Source of the DNA: Peptacetobacter hiranonis
GTDB taxonomy: Bacteria > Bacillota > Clostridia > Peptostreptococcales > Peptostreptococcaceae
DNA: 64,000 nucleotides
Reading direction: 5' to 3'
Assembly (NCBI RefSeq): GCF_008151785.1
Contig: NZ_CP036523.1
Location: 1,116,001-1,180,000 of the forward strand
Below are positions 18,200-28,744 of the stretch, one piece after another. Position numbers and translations under genes: made by a program. The notes beneath the pieces were generated by a model that did no database searches, was not told where the DNA came from, and was given only the letters and a program-made list of their open reading frames with translations. Numbering within the stretch: the stretch's first letter is position 1; each line of letters starts with the position of its first letter.

Positions 18200-19837
18200 T
18201 TACCATCCAAAGTCAGTAGTTGCATAAATCTTACCATCATTTGACTGATAAACTGCAACACCTACATGATTATATGAACTACTTAACATATTTCTATTGT
18301 GTCCATCAGATTCTCTCCAGTTTTCAAATGAATATTTTGCAAATTCTTTTGCTGTTAAATTACGTCCAAAAGAGTAGAATATATTTTCTCCAGATAACAT
18401 AACACTTCCACCCTCATTAGGATACATATCATCTATCATTTGTCCATTATATTTATGATCAAAGTAATTATTATCTGCCATGTGTTTAGATTTTAAATAT
18501 GCCCATCTTTCTAATCCATATTCTGGTGTTAGAGGCTGTACTATTTTAGAAACTCTATGCTCATTTATTAATTTATAGAATTCTTTTCTATATTCCGCCT
18601 GATAAGCTTCAGAGTTTACATTTATATTTGTACTAGGTTCATTTCCTTCTGGTTTTTCATCATTTAAATCTGTTCCAACAGCAAGGAATCCTGGTTCATG
18701 TAAAACTCTTCCATCTTTTAATGTTACATAAAATTCTATTGGAAATCCACCTGCTACGCTTGTATCAATTTCATGAAGAGGTTTTTCATCAGGACCACCT
18801 GTACCTATCCATTTAACTTTATGAGTTATGTCAGTACCATCTATATCAGTTGCTTTTATTTTATATTGCTCAAATGGGAAATCTTCACATCTCATTATTT
18901 CAGCATAGTCATTTCCCACTACTAAAGATGATTTATCTACTTTATCTTCATTTTCAAATATAGAATCAACTATTGATTTATCCATTCCACCTACTTGAAT
19001 TAGTGTAGATTTATTATTTAATATACTCTTATCTGAAGTACTAGATACAAAAACTACACCATCAGTTTTTGCTAAAGAAGATACTGTAAGCGCATCTACT
19101 AATTTGTCACCTTTTGTGAAGTATAATTTATCTGAATTAGCATAGAATCTTTCTACTACCACTTTATTAGTCCGATATCTATTTGAACCACTTAATCTTA
19201 CTGCTCCAAATTTATTTACTAATGAACTTGAAACAACTGCTTCTCCTCCAACAACATAATAGCTAACTCCAGATCTCTTTTGCTGATTTGTTGAGTTTCC
19301 ATTTGTTAATAGTATTGGAGCTTTATCTCTAGCTGCTACAGCTGCTACAGACATTGCATCTGCTTCACCTTTGTTTCCATTAACTATAAATGCTTCATCA
19401 TAGTTTCCTACAAGTGCAGCAACTTTTTCTGAAGTATCAATTCTATTTTTACCCTCTATTCTCTGAATTGCTTTACCCTGTAGTTGGTTTTCAACATTTT
19501 TGCTTATTGCAGCAGTACCACCGATTATGTAAACTTTCTTTACATTTTGAAGTCTAGATAATGTTTCTGATGGTATAGAATTCTGTCTTACCAATAGTAT
19601 TGGAGCGTTTTCTTTACCTGCTAACGAAGACGCAGAAAGTCCATCTGCTAAGCTTTTATCTGAATTTACAAGTATTGCTGTATCATAATTTCCCATTCTA
19701 TCAGCAATTTTTGCAGCAGTGTCGTATCTGTTTGACCCTACTATTTCATCCTTATTTGCTGCAGATACTGGAACAATAGAAGTTCCTAGTAATACTGCAC
19801 ATAATACTAAAGCACTTGCCTTTTCTCTAAATTTCAT
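18200..19837 (-). CDS. Cell-wall-anchored CWB2-CAP protein with an extra beta domain
   Basis: A 545-residue paralogue of the protein at 7541. It has a signal peptide (1-26, ending PVSAAN), three CWB2 repeats (27-295) and then a domain not in the first protein (about 315-385, with the run IKATDIDGTDITHKVKWIGT, which resembles bacterial Ig-like DUF5011 modules). A CAP domain ends the protein (about 405-545). The CAP motifs are more canonical here: HMADNNYFDHK, SGENIFYSFG, ENWRESDGHNRNML and HVGVAVYQ. GGAGAGATATTT precedes the ATG. It is likely a wall-displayed protein. The gene lies beside a broken paralogue. Confidence 0.9.
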   Translation of the reverse strand: MKFREKASALVLCAVLLGTSIVPVSAANKDEIVGSNRYDTAAKIADRMGNYDTAILVNSDKSLADGLSASSLAGKENAPILLVRQNSIPSETLSRLQNVKKVYIIGGTAAISKNVENQLQGKAIQRIEGKNRIDTSEKVAALVGNYDEAFIVNGNKGEADAMSVAAVAARDKAPILLTNGNSTNQQKRSGVSYYVVGGEAVVSSSLVNKFGAVRLSGSNRYRTNKVVVERFYANSDKLYFTKGDKLVDALTVSSLAKTDGVVFVSSTSDKSILNNKSTLIQVGGMDKSIVDSIFENEDKVDKSSLVVGNDYAEIMRCEDFPFEQYKIKATDIDGTDITHKVKWIGTGGPDEKPLHEIDTSVAGGFPIEFYVTLKDGRVLHEPGFLAVGTDLNDEKPEGNEPSTNINVNSEAYQAEYRKEFYKLINEHRVSKIVQPLTPEYGLERWAYLKSKHMADNNYFDHKYNGQMIDDMYPNEGGSVMLSGENIFYSFGRNLTAKEFAKYSFENWRESDGHNRNMLSSSYNHVGVAVYQSNDGKIYATTDFGW

Positions 19838-20014
19838 AAATATCTCTCCTTTTTTGAAATAATTTTTAGAATTTTAGGAAAATATCCCCATATTTAAAAT
19901 AACATATTTAAGTTTTTTAGTAAATAGTTGCTAACAAATATTTTATTAAAATTTTTCTATAAAAACAATTATTATTAGTATTTAAATTCTTTTGAATAAT
20001 TTGCAAAATAAAAA

Positions 20015-20028
20015 GGAGCAATTGCTCC
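20015..20028 (-). terminator. Terminator of the broken CWB2-CAP gene
   Basis: Palindrome GGAGCAATTGCTCC followed on the minus strand by TTTTTATTTT, 70 bp past the pseudogene stop. Confidence 0.65.
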
Positions 20029-20097
20029 CTTATTTACGCTACAAATGTTACTGTACTACCTTTTTCTTAAATTTCATATTATATCACTAATTTATAT

Positions 20098-21017
20098 TTA
20101 TTTTATTGTATTCCAAGTAACAAGCTCACTAATATCATAAGCAGCATAAATCTTACTATTACTAGCTTTTGTAACATGAAATCCATAATAATCCACCTGT
20201 TCAGAAAGTAAAGCATCATTGTGCATAGGAGAATCTACCCATGATGTGAAGATATGATTAGCTAAATCTTCTGGTTTTAATCTATATCCAGAACTCATAT
20301 ACACATTTTCACCTAAAGGACATATTGAACCTTTGCCGTCACCCTGAACATCTGGATAGATATCCCAAACCCAAAGTTTGTATCCCATAGTGTCGCCCTT
20401 TCTCCATCTATCCGTATAAAGCTTTGTCTGACTATCATCATAAGTATGTCCACAATAACCTAAATCAGCCATATGGTTAGCTTTTAATCTCGCTAACTCA
20501 CTAGTTCTACTCCCTAATGAAATCAGATTTCTACCTGCTCTATGATTTTGTAAAAGTCTATCGAATTCAGCATTTAATCTTCTCTGGTATGATGCTGAAT
20601 TAACATCATAATCAACTACTGCACCCCTAACTCTAACTTTTAATTCTAATGTAGATGTAAGTCCACCTTTATCTGTAACTTTTGCAAAGAATTTGTAATC
20701 ACCCTAAACTGTTGTGTCAGGTAAATTTGTGAACACAACTTTATTAGTTATACCACCATCTTCTGTATCTAAAGCTTTAACTCCATATCTATTAAAATCA
20801 ATTTTAGCACCATTATCTATAACATATATTTTATTTCTTGATGTTAATACAGGAGCTGTATTCTTTCCACTTGGATTCTGTTCATCGGGGTTCTGCTGTT
20901 CATCAGGATTTGGTTTATTATCATCTGGCTTAACTGGTGTATCAAAACTTACATTAAAATTCATACCTCCAACCTGAACAACTTCTTTATCTTTTAATAT
21001 ACTTTCTATCTTTTTAG
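20098..21017 (-). pseudogene. Broken CWB2-CAP surface protein
   Basis: This is a remnant of a third paralogue. On the minus strand, reading starts without a start codon inside the end of a third CWB2 repeat (SILKDKEVVQVGGMNF). It then passes through a Pro/Asn-rich spacer and an Ig-like module, meets an in-frame TAG at about 20704 (PDTTV, stop, GDYKFFAKVTDKGG), and continues in the same frame through a complete CAP domain (HMADLGYCGHTYDD, GENVYMSSGY) to 20098. Two lesions are visible: loss of the signal peptide and most CWB2 repeats, and one nonsense codon. The truncated 5' end lies about 10 bp from the terminator of the upstream gene, as if a deletion ran up to that terminator. Confidence 0.85.
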
Positions 21018-21030
21018 ATAAATAAAAAAA

Positions 21031-21060
21031 GAGGTTTTTGCAAAAAATTGCATCAACCTC
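21031..21060 (-). terminator. Terminator of the mutS-to-lyase block
   Basis: GAGGTT/AACCTC stem continuing into TGCAA/TTGCA, with T-runs on both sides (so possibly bidirectional). It begins ten bases past the stop at 21070. Confidence 0.92.
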
Positions 21061-21069
21061 TTTTTTTAC

Positions 21070-22362
21070 TTATTTTCCCTGTTCTCTATGTAAATCTTTT
21101 ATTCTCTCTATTGCCTTTAATGTACCCATCTTAGAGTGGTCAAATGTAAGTCCACCCTGGAAGTAAACATTGTATGGTGGTCTTATTGGAGCATCAGCAC
21201 TTAATTCTATTGAAGAACCCTGAACAAAAGCTCCTGCAGCCATTATAACCTCGTCTTCGTACCCTGGCATTGCCCATGGAACTGGTGTAACGAATGAATC
21301 AACTGGAGCTGCATACTGAACACCTTCACAGAATCTAACAACTTCTTCTGGACTTCCAAGCTGAACACACTGGATTATATCACTTCTTAAGTCGTCATAA
21401 GCTGGAAGTACTTTATATCCCATTTTTTCAAAAGCTCTAGCACAGAATATGGCGCCCATTACAGCCTGAGATACAACATATGGAGCCATGAAGAATCCCT
21501 GAAGTACGCTTCTTGTAGTTCCAAATGTAAGACCACATTCTTTACCTATACCAGGACAAGTTAATCTATATGATATCTGTTCAACTAAATCATGTCTACC
21601 AACTATATATCCACCAGTTAAAGCAAGTCCTCCACCTGGGTTTTTGATTAATGATCCAGCCATTATATCTACCCCAACATCTGTTGGTTCTTTAGTATCT
21701 AAGAACTCACCGTAGCAGTTATCAACCATTATTATAACTTCTGGTTTAACTCTTCTAACTTCTTTAACAGCTTCTTCTATATCTTCTATTGATAGAGATT
21801 TTCTCCATTCATATCCTTTAGATCTCTGTATCATAACTAATTTAGTTCTGTCGTTTATTTTAGCTTCTATACCATCTATATCTATATTTCCATCTTCTCT
21901 AAAATCTAACTGACTATATGTAACACCGTATTCTTTTAGGCATCCTTTTTCTTCTCTTATACCTATAACTCCCTGAAGAGTGTCGTATGGTGCTGATGTT
22001 ATAGAAAGTATTTCATCTCCTGGTCTTACTAATCCCTGAACAGTTAATGATAGTGCATGAGTACCGTTAACTATTATAGGTCTAACAAGTGCATCTTCTG
22101 TGTGGAATACTTTTGCGTATATTTCTTCTATCTTTTCTCTACCTAGGTCATTGTATCCGTATCCAGTAGTCCAGTTGAAGTGGTTATCACTTAAATTGGC
22201 TTCCTGCATAGCTCTTAATACTTTGTACTGATTGTATTCTCTTATTTCTTTGATCTCATCAAATTTAAACTTGATGTCTTCCATAACCTCTTCTGAGAAT
22301 TTCATCATTTCATCGTCTATATTGTAGTGTTCTTTTAAAAAATCTCTTGTAATATCTAACAT
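21070..22362 (-). CDS. PLP-dependent cystathionine/methionine gamma-lyase-like protein (Alum_res family)
   Basis: A 430-residue fold-type I pyridoxal-phosphate enzyme of the 'aluminium resistance' family, annotated in clostridia as a methionine gamma-lyase-like protein. The cofactor aspartate lies in VIIMVDNCYGEF and the Schiff-base lysine in GSLIKNPGGGLALTGGY. The substrate in vivo is unclear. The position directly downstream of hfq is common in this order. AGGAG precedes the ATG and the gap to hfq is 24 bp, so it is probably co-transcribed. The gene ends at a strong terminator. Confidence 0.88.
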   Translation of the reverse strand: MLDITRDFLKEHYNIDDEMMKFSEEVMEDIKFKFDEIKEIREYNQYKVLRAMQEANLSDNHFNWTTGYGYNDLGREKIEEIYAKVFHTEDALVRPIIVNGTHALSLTVQGLVRPGDEILSITSAPYDTLQGVIGIREEKGCLKEYGVTYSQLDFREDGNIDIDGIEAKINDRTKLVMIQRSKGYEWRKSLSIEDIEEAVKEVRRVKPEVIIMVDNCYGEFLDTKEPTDVGVDIMAGSLIKNPGGGLALTGGYIVGRHDLVEQISYRLTCPGIGKECGLTFGTTRSVLQGFFMAPYVVSQAVMGAIFCARAFEKMGYKVLPAYDDLRSDIIQCVQLGSPEEVVRFCEGVQYAAPVDSFVTPVPWAMPGYEDEVIMAAGAFVQGSSIELSADAPIRPPYNVYFQGGLTFDHSKMGTLKAIERIKDLHREQGK

Positions 22363-22386
22363 TTCTTACTCCTTTTTCTTTATATC

Positions 22387-22614
22387 TTAGTATATTATGC
22401 TTATGTTATCTACTGGCTGAACAGTAGATACAGCGTGTTTGTATATTAAGCTCTGTTTTTTATCTTCTCCCTCTAGTAGAATAACATAGCTATCAAATCC
22501 TTTTACAGTTCCTTTAACCTTTACACCATTAACAAGATATATGAAAACAGCTTTTTTCTCTTTTCTCGCCTGATTTAAGAATAAATCCTGTAAGTTTAAT
22601 ACTGCATTTTTCAT
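22387..22614 (-). CDS. hfq: RNA chaperone Hfq
   Basis: A 75-residue Sm-like protein that forms a hexamer and binds small RNAs and mRNAs. The Sm1 motif ([27 protein letters not shown]) and the Sm2-like end ([14 protein letters not shown], corresponding to YKHAI) are present. It follows miaA, as in most Firmicutes, with GGGGGATT before the ATG. The short length, lacking a C-terminal tail, is normal for this group. Confidence 0.96.
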   Translation of the reverse strand: MKNAVLNLQDLFLNQARKEKKAVFIYLVNGVKVKGTVKGFDSYVILLEGEDKKQSLIYKHAVSTVQPVDNISIIY

Positions 22615-22667
22615 TTTCTAATCCCCCTAAAACAATTTATTTAAAATAAAAATCAAAATTTTTCTTT

Positions 22668-23597
22668 CTAAAGCATTTCTTTAACATAAGAAACAACTGC
22701 ATCTTTTAATTCTTCGACTGAATCAAATTTATCAATTTCAAACCATTTTGCATCTTCGTATCTTCTAAACCAAGTTAGCTGTCTTTTTGCATAACGTCTA
22801 GAATCTCTTTTAATTATTTCTATAGCTTCGTCAAGAGTGTACTCTCCATCGAAGTATTTTATAATTTCTTTGTATCCGATTCCCTGCATAGAAATCATAT
22901 CTTTTGTATATCCTTTTTCAAGAAGTCCTTTAACTTCTTCAATTAAACCATTTTTTAGCATTATATCTACTCTTAAATTTATTCTATCATATAATGCCTG
23001 TCTATCTCTATTTAAAACTATTATAATTGGTCTATACTTTTTATTGTATCTTAAATCTTTTGAGAAGTCATTCATCTTTTCTCCACTCATAGCAACTTCT
23101 ATTGCTCTTATAACTCTTTTTGTGTTGTTTGGATGAATTCTTTCAGCAGCTTCTTTATCTAATGAAACTAGTTTTTCGTACATATACGCAGGTCCATTTT
23201 CTTCAAGTTCTTTGTTTAACTCTTCTCTTAGTTCCTGATTTGCATCAGATTTTCCAAAGTCCATATCGTATATTAAAGAGTTTAGGTAAAGTCCTGTTCC
23301 TCCAGTGACTATTACATTTTTTCCTCTACTAGAAATTTCATCTATGTATTCTTCTGCCATTCTTTTGTATTCAGATACAGAAAAAGGCATATCTGGCTCT
23401 ATTTCATCTACTAGATAGTGCTTAACTCCCTGCATTTCTTCTTCAGTTACTTTTGCACTACCTATGTCCATATATTTGTATATCTGCATTGAGTCTGCAG
23501 ATACTATTTCTGCATCAACTGCCTTTGCAAGCTGTATTGAAAGATCTGTCTTTCCAACTGCAGTAGGTCCAGTAAGGATTATTAGTGGTGTTGTCAT
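22668..23597 (-). CDS. miaA: tRNA dimethylallyltransferase
   Basis: A 309-residue enzyme that transfers a dimethylallyl group to A37 of tRNAs reading UNN codons. The P-loop is LTGPTAVGKTDLS. The catalytic DSMQIYKYMDIGSAK segment, GGTGLYLNSLIYD and the C-terminal KRDSRRYAKRQLTWFRR RNA-contact helix are all visible. GGAGGGG precedes the ATG, and it lies 23 bp after mutL. Confidence 0.96.
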   Translation of the reverse strand: MTTPLIILTGPTAVGKTDLSIQLAKAVDAEIVSADSMQIYKYMDIGSAKVTEEEMQGVKHYLVDEIEPDMPFSVSEYKRMAEEYIDEISSRGKNVIVTGGTGLYLNSLIYDMDFGKSDANQELREELNKELEENGPAYMYEKLVSLDKEAAERIHPNNTKRVIRAIEVAMSGEKMNDFSKDLRYNKKYRPIIIVLNRDRQALYDRINLRVDIMLKNGLIEEVKGLLEKGYTKDMISMQGIGYKEIIKYFDGEYTLDEAIEIIKRDSRRYAKRQLTWFRRYEDAKWFEIDKFDSVEELKDAVVSYVKEML

Positions 23598-23620
23598 AAT
23601 ACCCCTCCCTTCTTATTTTT

Positions 23621-25615
23621 CTACATTATTCTTTTGAACATCTTCTCTATTTCAACTTTAGAAATCTCAACCATTGTAGGTCTACCGTGTGGGCAAGTGT
23701 ATGGATTTTCACATTTTTCAAGCTGTTTAAATAGAGATTCTATTTCTATATTTTGAATTCTATCATTTGCTTTAATCGCCGATTTACAAGCCATTATCGC
23801 AAATCTATCATCTTTTAAATCGTAGTTATTTGATATTTTATCTATGTTGTCTATCAATTCTAAGATGAATTTTTCTGATTGCGGAGTTCCAAATAGGTTA
23901 GGTACACCTCTTATCAGGATATTATTCATCCCAAATATTTCTACTTCAAATCCAAAGTTTCTAAATATATCTAAGTTTTTTTCAACTTGTAGCATATCCA
24001 CGCTTGATAGCTCTAACACAATTGGATCTAATAACATCTGCATGTGTACTTCTCTTTTGTGGAATGCGTTCATATATCTTTCAAACAGAACTCTCTCATG
24101 TGCTGCGTGCTGGTCCATTAGATACATAGATTCTCCCTTTTGAAGTACTATATATGTATCAAATACTACTCCAACAACTTTATAATATTTAAGAGAAAAT
24201 CCAGCTTCTTTTTTCTCTGAATCAAGTATTTCACCTTCTGCAGTGAATGCCATCTGTGATTCCGTTTCAGATATTTTATTATTATTCTCTAATTTAGTAT
24301 CATTGTTATACTTAAATCCACTAGATTTAGTTTTTACTTCTTTTTTCTTTTTCTCTTCAAAATCATCCAACTTAATAAATGAGTTTACATCTACCTCATC
24401 AGATAAATCTATCGGCTTAATTTCTTTATCATCAATTTTTGAATTCATTTCATTAGAGTATTGACTTGCATTTCCAAAATCCTGATTTTTAAATGTGTTG
24501 TTATTAAAATCTGTTTTTTCTATAAAACCTTGTTTTGTTGTAAAGTTGTTTTTCTCTATAAAGTCTTGTTTTACTGCTCTATCCTTAGGAACTCTGTCAA
24601 AAGTTTCATACTTCCCAATTAGGCTTTGTTTAAGCAGTTTTGCCCTAATATATTCCATTATTTCTAATTTTATCTCATTTTCCTTTTCAAACTTAACCTC
24701 AATCTTACCTGGATGTATGTTTACATCTACCTTTTGTGGATCAAGGTGCAAGTTTATGAAACAAACTGCGTGCTTATTTATAGGAATTATAGATTTATAT
24801 GCATTTGCAATCGCATCGTAAATTATCTTACTTTTTACAAATCTTCCATTTATATATATGTGCTGTAGATTTCTGTTAGAACGGTATATATTGTTATTTC
24901 CTATATATCCATCTATTTTGAAAAGGCTGCAATCATAGTTAATTTCAATCAAGTTTTCAGAAACTTCTCTGCTATATATGCTTCTAACAGCACTTACTAG
25001 TTTTCCATCTCCTGGAGTATTGACCATTAGCTTTCCTGCATTAAGGTATCTAAATTTTACATTTGGATATCCTATTGCAAGCTTATTCACAATGTCTGTG
25101 ATATTCATAAGCTCAGCATGGTCTGTTTTTAGGAATTTTTTTCTCGCTGGAGTATTAAAGAATAAATCTTTAATCACAATAGATGTTCCAGTATTTGCAC
25201 CAACGGCTTCTTTTGCTTCTATATTTCCGCCAACTAGAGTGATTTTTGTTCCAACAGCTTCATCCTCGAATTTTGTAGTCATTTCTAGTTTTGAAACTGC
25301 ACATATAGAAGCAAGTGCCTCTCCTCTAAATCCAAGCGTAAATAGATTAAATAAGTCATCTATTTTGTCTATCTTACTAGTTGCATGTCTTAAAAAGCAC
25401 TTTTTAACCTCACTTGAAGGGATTCCACATCCATTATCAGTTATCTTGATAAGCGACTTTCCTCCGTTTTCAACCTCGATTATTATTCTATCAGCACCAG
25501 CATCTATTGAGTTTTCAACGAGTTCTTTTACAATAGATGATGGTCTTTCAACAACCTCTCCAGCTGCAATTTTGTTTATAGTTATTTCGTCTAGCAGGTT
25601 TATTCTATTTTTCAT
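23621..25615 (-). CDS. mutL: DNA mismatch repair endonuclease MutL
   Basis: A 664-residue GHKL ATPase with a C-terminal endonuclease. N-terminal ATP motifs are ELVENSIDAGAD, ITDNGCGI and TLGFRGEALASI. After a low-complexity, Asn/Lys-rich linker (about 345-450) the C-terminal domain carries the DQHAAHERVLFERY metal-binding nicking motif and CPHGRPTM. The nicking motif is what non-enteric bacteria without MutH rely on. It is separated from mutS by 18 bp and is clearly co-transcribed. Confidence 0.97.
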   Translation of the reverse strand: MKNRINLLDEITINKIAAGEVVERPSSIVKELVENSIDAGADRIIIEVENGGKSLIKITDNGCGIPSSEVKKCFLRHATSKIDKIDDLFNLFTLGFRGEALASICAVSKLEMTTKFEDEAVGTKITLVGGNIEAKEAVGANTGTSIVIKDLFFNTPARKKFLKTDHAELMNITDIVNKLAIGYPNVKFRYLNAGKLMVNTPGDGKLVSAVRSIYSREVSENLIEINYDCSLFKIDGYIGNNNIYRSNRNLQHIYINGRFVKSKIIYDAIANAYKSIIPINKHAVCFINLHLDPQKVDVNIHPGKIEVKFEKENEIKLEIMEYIRAKLLKQSLIGKYETFDRVPKDRAVKQDFIEKNNFTTKQGFIEKTDFNNNTFKNQDFGNASQYSNEMNSKIDDKEIKPIDLSDEVDVNSFIKLDDFEEKKKKEVKTKSSGFKYNNDTKLENNNKISETESQMAFTAEGEILDSEKKEAGFSLKYYKVVGVVFDTYIVLQKGESMYLMDQHAAHERVLFERYMNAFHKREVHMQMLLDPIVLELSSVDMLQVEKNLDIFRNFGFEVEIFGMNNILIRGVPNLFGTPQSEKFILELIDNIDKISNNYDLKDDRFAIMACKSAIKANDRIQNIEIESLFKQLEKCENPYTCPHGRPTMVEISKVEIEKMFKRIM

Positions 25616-25633
25616 AATAATCCTCCTAACAAT

Positions 25634-28504
25634 TTATTTTGAGCTTTCTTCCTGAGCTATTTTCTGAAGTTCGAATATTTTGTTCATAGCATCAAGTGGA
25701 GTCATATTCATCAGATTTAGAGATAGTATCTCTTCCTCTAGCTTGCTTTTTTCCATACTTCCAAATGAAATCTGCACTCCAGAAGTACTGTATTCCACTT
25801 TTTTGCTCTTTTTAGACTGTTTTTCTTTTAATTGTTTAGAAAGTGAGTCTACTTTTTCTTCAAGTTTTTTATTTTTATCGTTTAAGTTATCGTTTATATT
25901 TTTTAGACTATTATTTTCTGTTTTTAAATTGTCTACTTCTATTTTTAATCCCTTACATTCTTCAAAGCTCTTATCTTCATAAGACGCTTTTTCAGCAACT
26001 CTATCTTCTATATTTACTATATTTTGTGCAAATCCACTATTTCCATTGTCAGAAGACAATGCATTTAATACACTCATATTGCTTACATGGTTCTTTTCTA
26101 AATCAGATAGTATCTCAGAAGATCTGTTTATAACCTCATCTGGCAGTTTTGCCAGCTTAGCAACATATATACCATAACTCTTATCAGCTGCTTGAGGAAT
26201 TATCTTTCTAAGGAATATTACATCATTTCCATCTTCTTTAACCCCTATAGAGTAGTTTTTAACCTCGTCAAACTCGTCTTCTAAATCAGTTAATTCGTGG
26301 TAATGAGTTGCAAATAATGTCTTACATTTTATATTTTTCTGTATGTACTCGACTATAGACCAAGCTAAACTTATTCCGTCGTAAGTACTAGTTCCACGAC
26401 CTATTTCATCAAGTATAACTAAACTCTTATCTGTAGCATTTTTAAGAATCATTGATACTTCATTCATCTCAACCATAAATGTAGACTGTCCCTGAGATAA
26501 GTCGTCACTTGCTCCAACTCTTGTAAATATTCTATCCATTATCGGAATATCAGCGTACTCTGCAGGAACAAATGAGCCTATGTGAGCCATAAGTGCAATT
26601 ATCGCAGTTTGTCGCATATATGTAGATTTACCTGACATATTTGGTCCTGTGATTATGTTTATAGTATTTTCTCCAGTTTTTAAATATGTATCGTTTGGAA
26701 CAAAGTTTTCTATTCCTACGATATTTTCAACAACTGGATGTCTACCATTTTTTATCTCTAATCTATTTTCGTTGTTTATATTTGGTTTTACATACCCATT
26801 TTGTGAAGCTGTTTCAGCAAGTGCAGCATATACGTCTACATTTGCTACAATATGCGCAACTTCCTGTATTCTGTTTATATTTTTATAAACAGCACTTCTA
26901 ATTTCTGTAAAGATTTCATATTCTATAGCTTTTATTTTTTCCTCAGCATTTAGAATTTTTTCTTCTATTTCTTTTAACTCTGGAGTGATGAATCTCTCCG
27001 CATTGCTAAGTGTCTGCTTTCTTATATAACTTTCATCGATATTTGCTTGAGCTAGATTAGTTTTAGTAATTTCTATATAATATCCAAAAACTTTATTAAA
27101 GCCTATTTTTAATGATTTAACCCCAGTTCTTTCTTTTTCCTTAGCTTCTATATCTTTTATGATATTCGCTCCGTTTTTAGAAATATCTCTAAGTTCGTCA
27201 AGTTCATTATTGTAACCAGATTTTATTATATTTCCGTCTTTTATTGTAATAGCAGGATCTTCCTTTATCGAATCCTCTATTAACTGATAAATATCCTCTA
27301 AAGTATCCATACTATTTATGTATTCTTTTAAAATTACACAGCTTGAATTTTCAACTGTTTCTTTTAGTAGAGGTAATTTTTCTATAGAATGTTTTAAGTT
27401 TATTAATTCTTTAGGAGTTACTTTTTCAAAAGCTATTTTCCCACAGATTCTTTCTATATCGTAAATTTTCTTTAATATTTCAATTAAGTCTTCTTTTAAT
27501 ATATAGTCGTCGTTTATTTCTTCTATTATGTTTAATCTATATTCTATTTTTTCTTTGTTTATAAGTGGCTGTTCTACGTATTTTCTAAGAAGTCTACCAC
27601 CCATTGCAGTAGATGTTCTGTCTAATACATGAAGCAGTGATCCTTTTTTCTTTCCACCTCTTATAGTCTGTGTAAGCTCAAGATTTGTTCTTGTGAACAT
27701 ATCAAGTACCATATATTCTGATGAGTTGTACACGTTTATAGAGCTCATATTAGACGTTATCTGCTTCTGAGTAGAATATATATAATTTAAAATTATAGCT
27801 ATACTTTTCTTTATAAGTCCGTCGTTATCTAAGTCCAGTGTTTCTATGTATTCACTTGGGAAGTAGTCAAATATTATCGACTCTTCTTCCATACCATCGT
27901 CAAAACTTTCATTTATGTATATATTTCCAACCGTTGCAATATCTCTTATCTTATCAATAAATGAAAGGTCGTTTAATATTATCTCTGAAGGGTTTACCTT
28001 TGCTATTTCTTCAACTATTTTGTCCTCGTTTAAATAAGTCGCATTTAATTCTCCTGTACTTATGTCTACATATGATAACCCGATCATATTTTTATTTCTG
28101 TATATAGACATTAGGTAGTTGTTTTTCTTGTTTTCTAAAAGTGAGCCATCAAGTACAGTACCCGGTGTTATAACTCTTATAACATCCCTTTTTACTATAC
28201 CTTTTGCCTTTGCTGGGTCTTCTAGCTGCTCACCTATTGCAACTTTGTACCCGTTTTCTACTAATTTTGATATATATGAATTGGCAGAATGGAAAGGTAC
28301 TCCACACATTGGAGCTCTTTCTTCTAAGCCACATGCTTTTCCAGTAAGTGCTATTTCAAGTGTTTTTGAAGCTACTATCGCATCATCAAAGAACATTTCA
28401 TAAAAATCGCCCAATCTATAGAATAGTATACAGTCTTTGTATCTATCTTTTGTTTCCATATACTGTTTCATCATGGGCGTAAGTTTTTTTCTATCTACTT
28501 CCAT
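25634..28504 (-). CDS. mutS: DNA mismatch recognition protein MutS
   Basis: A 956-residue protein. The N-terminal mismatch-reading motif is FYRLGDFYEMFFDDA (Phe and Glu that probe the mismatch). Walker A is TGPNMSGKST, followed by STFMVEMNE, and Walker B is SLVILDEIGRGTSTYDG. A Lys/Glu coiled-coil segment (about 855-905) precedes the C-terminal dimer region. A TTG lies 18 nt further upstream, but GGAGGAATAAG is placed for the ATG at 28504, so that start is used. It is the first gene of mutS-mutL-miaA-hfq-lyase. Confidence 0.97.
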   Translation of the reverse strand: MEVDRKKLTPMMKQYMETKDRYKDCILFYRLGDFYEMFFDDAIVASKTLEIALTGKACGLEERAPMCGVPFHSANSYISKLVENGYKVAIGEQLEDPAKAKGIVKRDVIRVITPGTVLDGSLLENKKNNYLMSIYRNKNMIGLSYVDISTGELNATYLNEDKIVEEIAKVNPSEIILNDLSFIDKIRDIATVGNIYINESFDDGMEEESIIFDYFPSEYIETLDLDNDGLIKKSIAIILNYIYSTQKQITSNMSSINVYNSSEYMVLDMFTRTNLELTQTIRGGKKKGSLLHVLDRTSTAMGGRLLRKYVEQPLINKEKIEYRLNIIEEINDDYILKEDLIEILKKIYDIERICGKIAFEKVTPKELINLKHSIEKLPLLKETVENSSCVILKEYINSMDTLEDIYQLIEDSIKEDPAITIKDGNIIKSGYNNELDELRDISKNGANIIKDIEAKEKERTGVKSLKIGFNKVFGYYIEITKTNLAQANIDESYIRKQTLSNAERFITPELKEIEEKILNAEEKIKAIEYEIFTEIRSAVYKNINRIQEVAHIVANVDVYAALAETASQNGYVKPNINNENRLEIKNGRHPVVENIVGIENFVPNDTYLKTGENTINIITGPNMSGKSTYMRQTAIIALMAHIGSFVPAEYADIPIMDRIFTRVGASDDLSQGQSTFMVEMNEVSMILKNATDKSLVILDEIGRGTSTYDGISLAWSIVEYIQKNIKCKTLFATHYHELTDLEDEFDEVKNYSIGVKEDGNDVIFLRKIIPQAADKSYGIYVAKLAKLPDEVINRSSEILSDLEKNHVSNMSVLNALSSDNGNSGFAQNIVNIEDRVAEKASYEDKSFEECKGLKIEVDNLKTENNSLKNINDNLNDKNKKLEEKVDSLSKQLKEKQSKKSKKVEYSTSGVQISFGSMEKSKLEEEILSLNLMNMTPLDAMNKIFELQKIAQEESSK

Positions 28505-28663
28505 CTTATTCCTCCATTTCAAATTATTATTAAATCAACTACTTTGTATTTTTCTTTTATCAAATATTTTTTCATCGTTCATTTGACTAAAATTTTGTCT
28601 CATTGTTTTATTATACCATATTTTTTTAAAGTTACGCATTATAACTCTATCCTTCAAATGTAA

Positions 28664-28692
28664 TTGAAAACATTCTTTCTTTCGTGTAAAAT
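28664..28692 (+). promoter_or_regulatory. Predicted sigma-A promoter of the iron-sulfur protein
   Basis: TTGAAA (28664-28669), a 17-bp spacer and TAAAAT (28687-28692), about 50 bp upstream of the start codon. Confidence 0.6.
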
Positions 28693-28744
28693 TAAATCGT
28701 ATTATTTTTTTCGTTACAGAATTTTTTTGGGGGAGGTTTTATTT

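Noticed and set aside
24978-25655. 225-codon plus-strand frame opposite mutL
   Set aside because: Shadow of mutL, whose motifs are complete on the minus strand.
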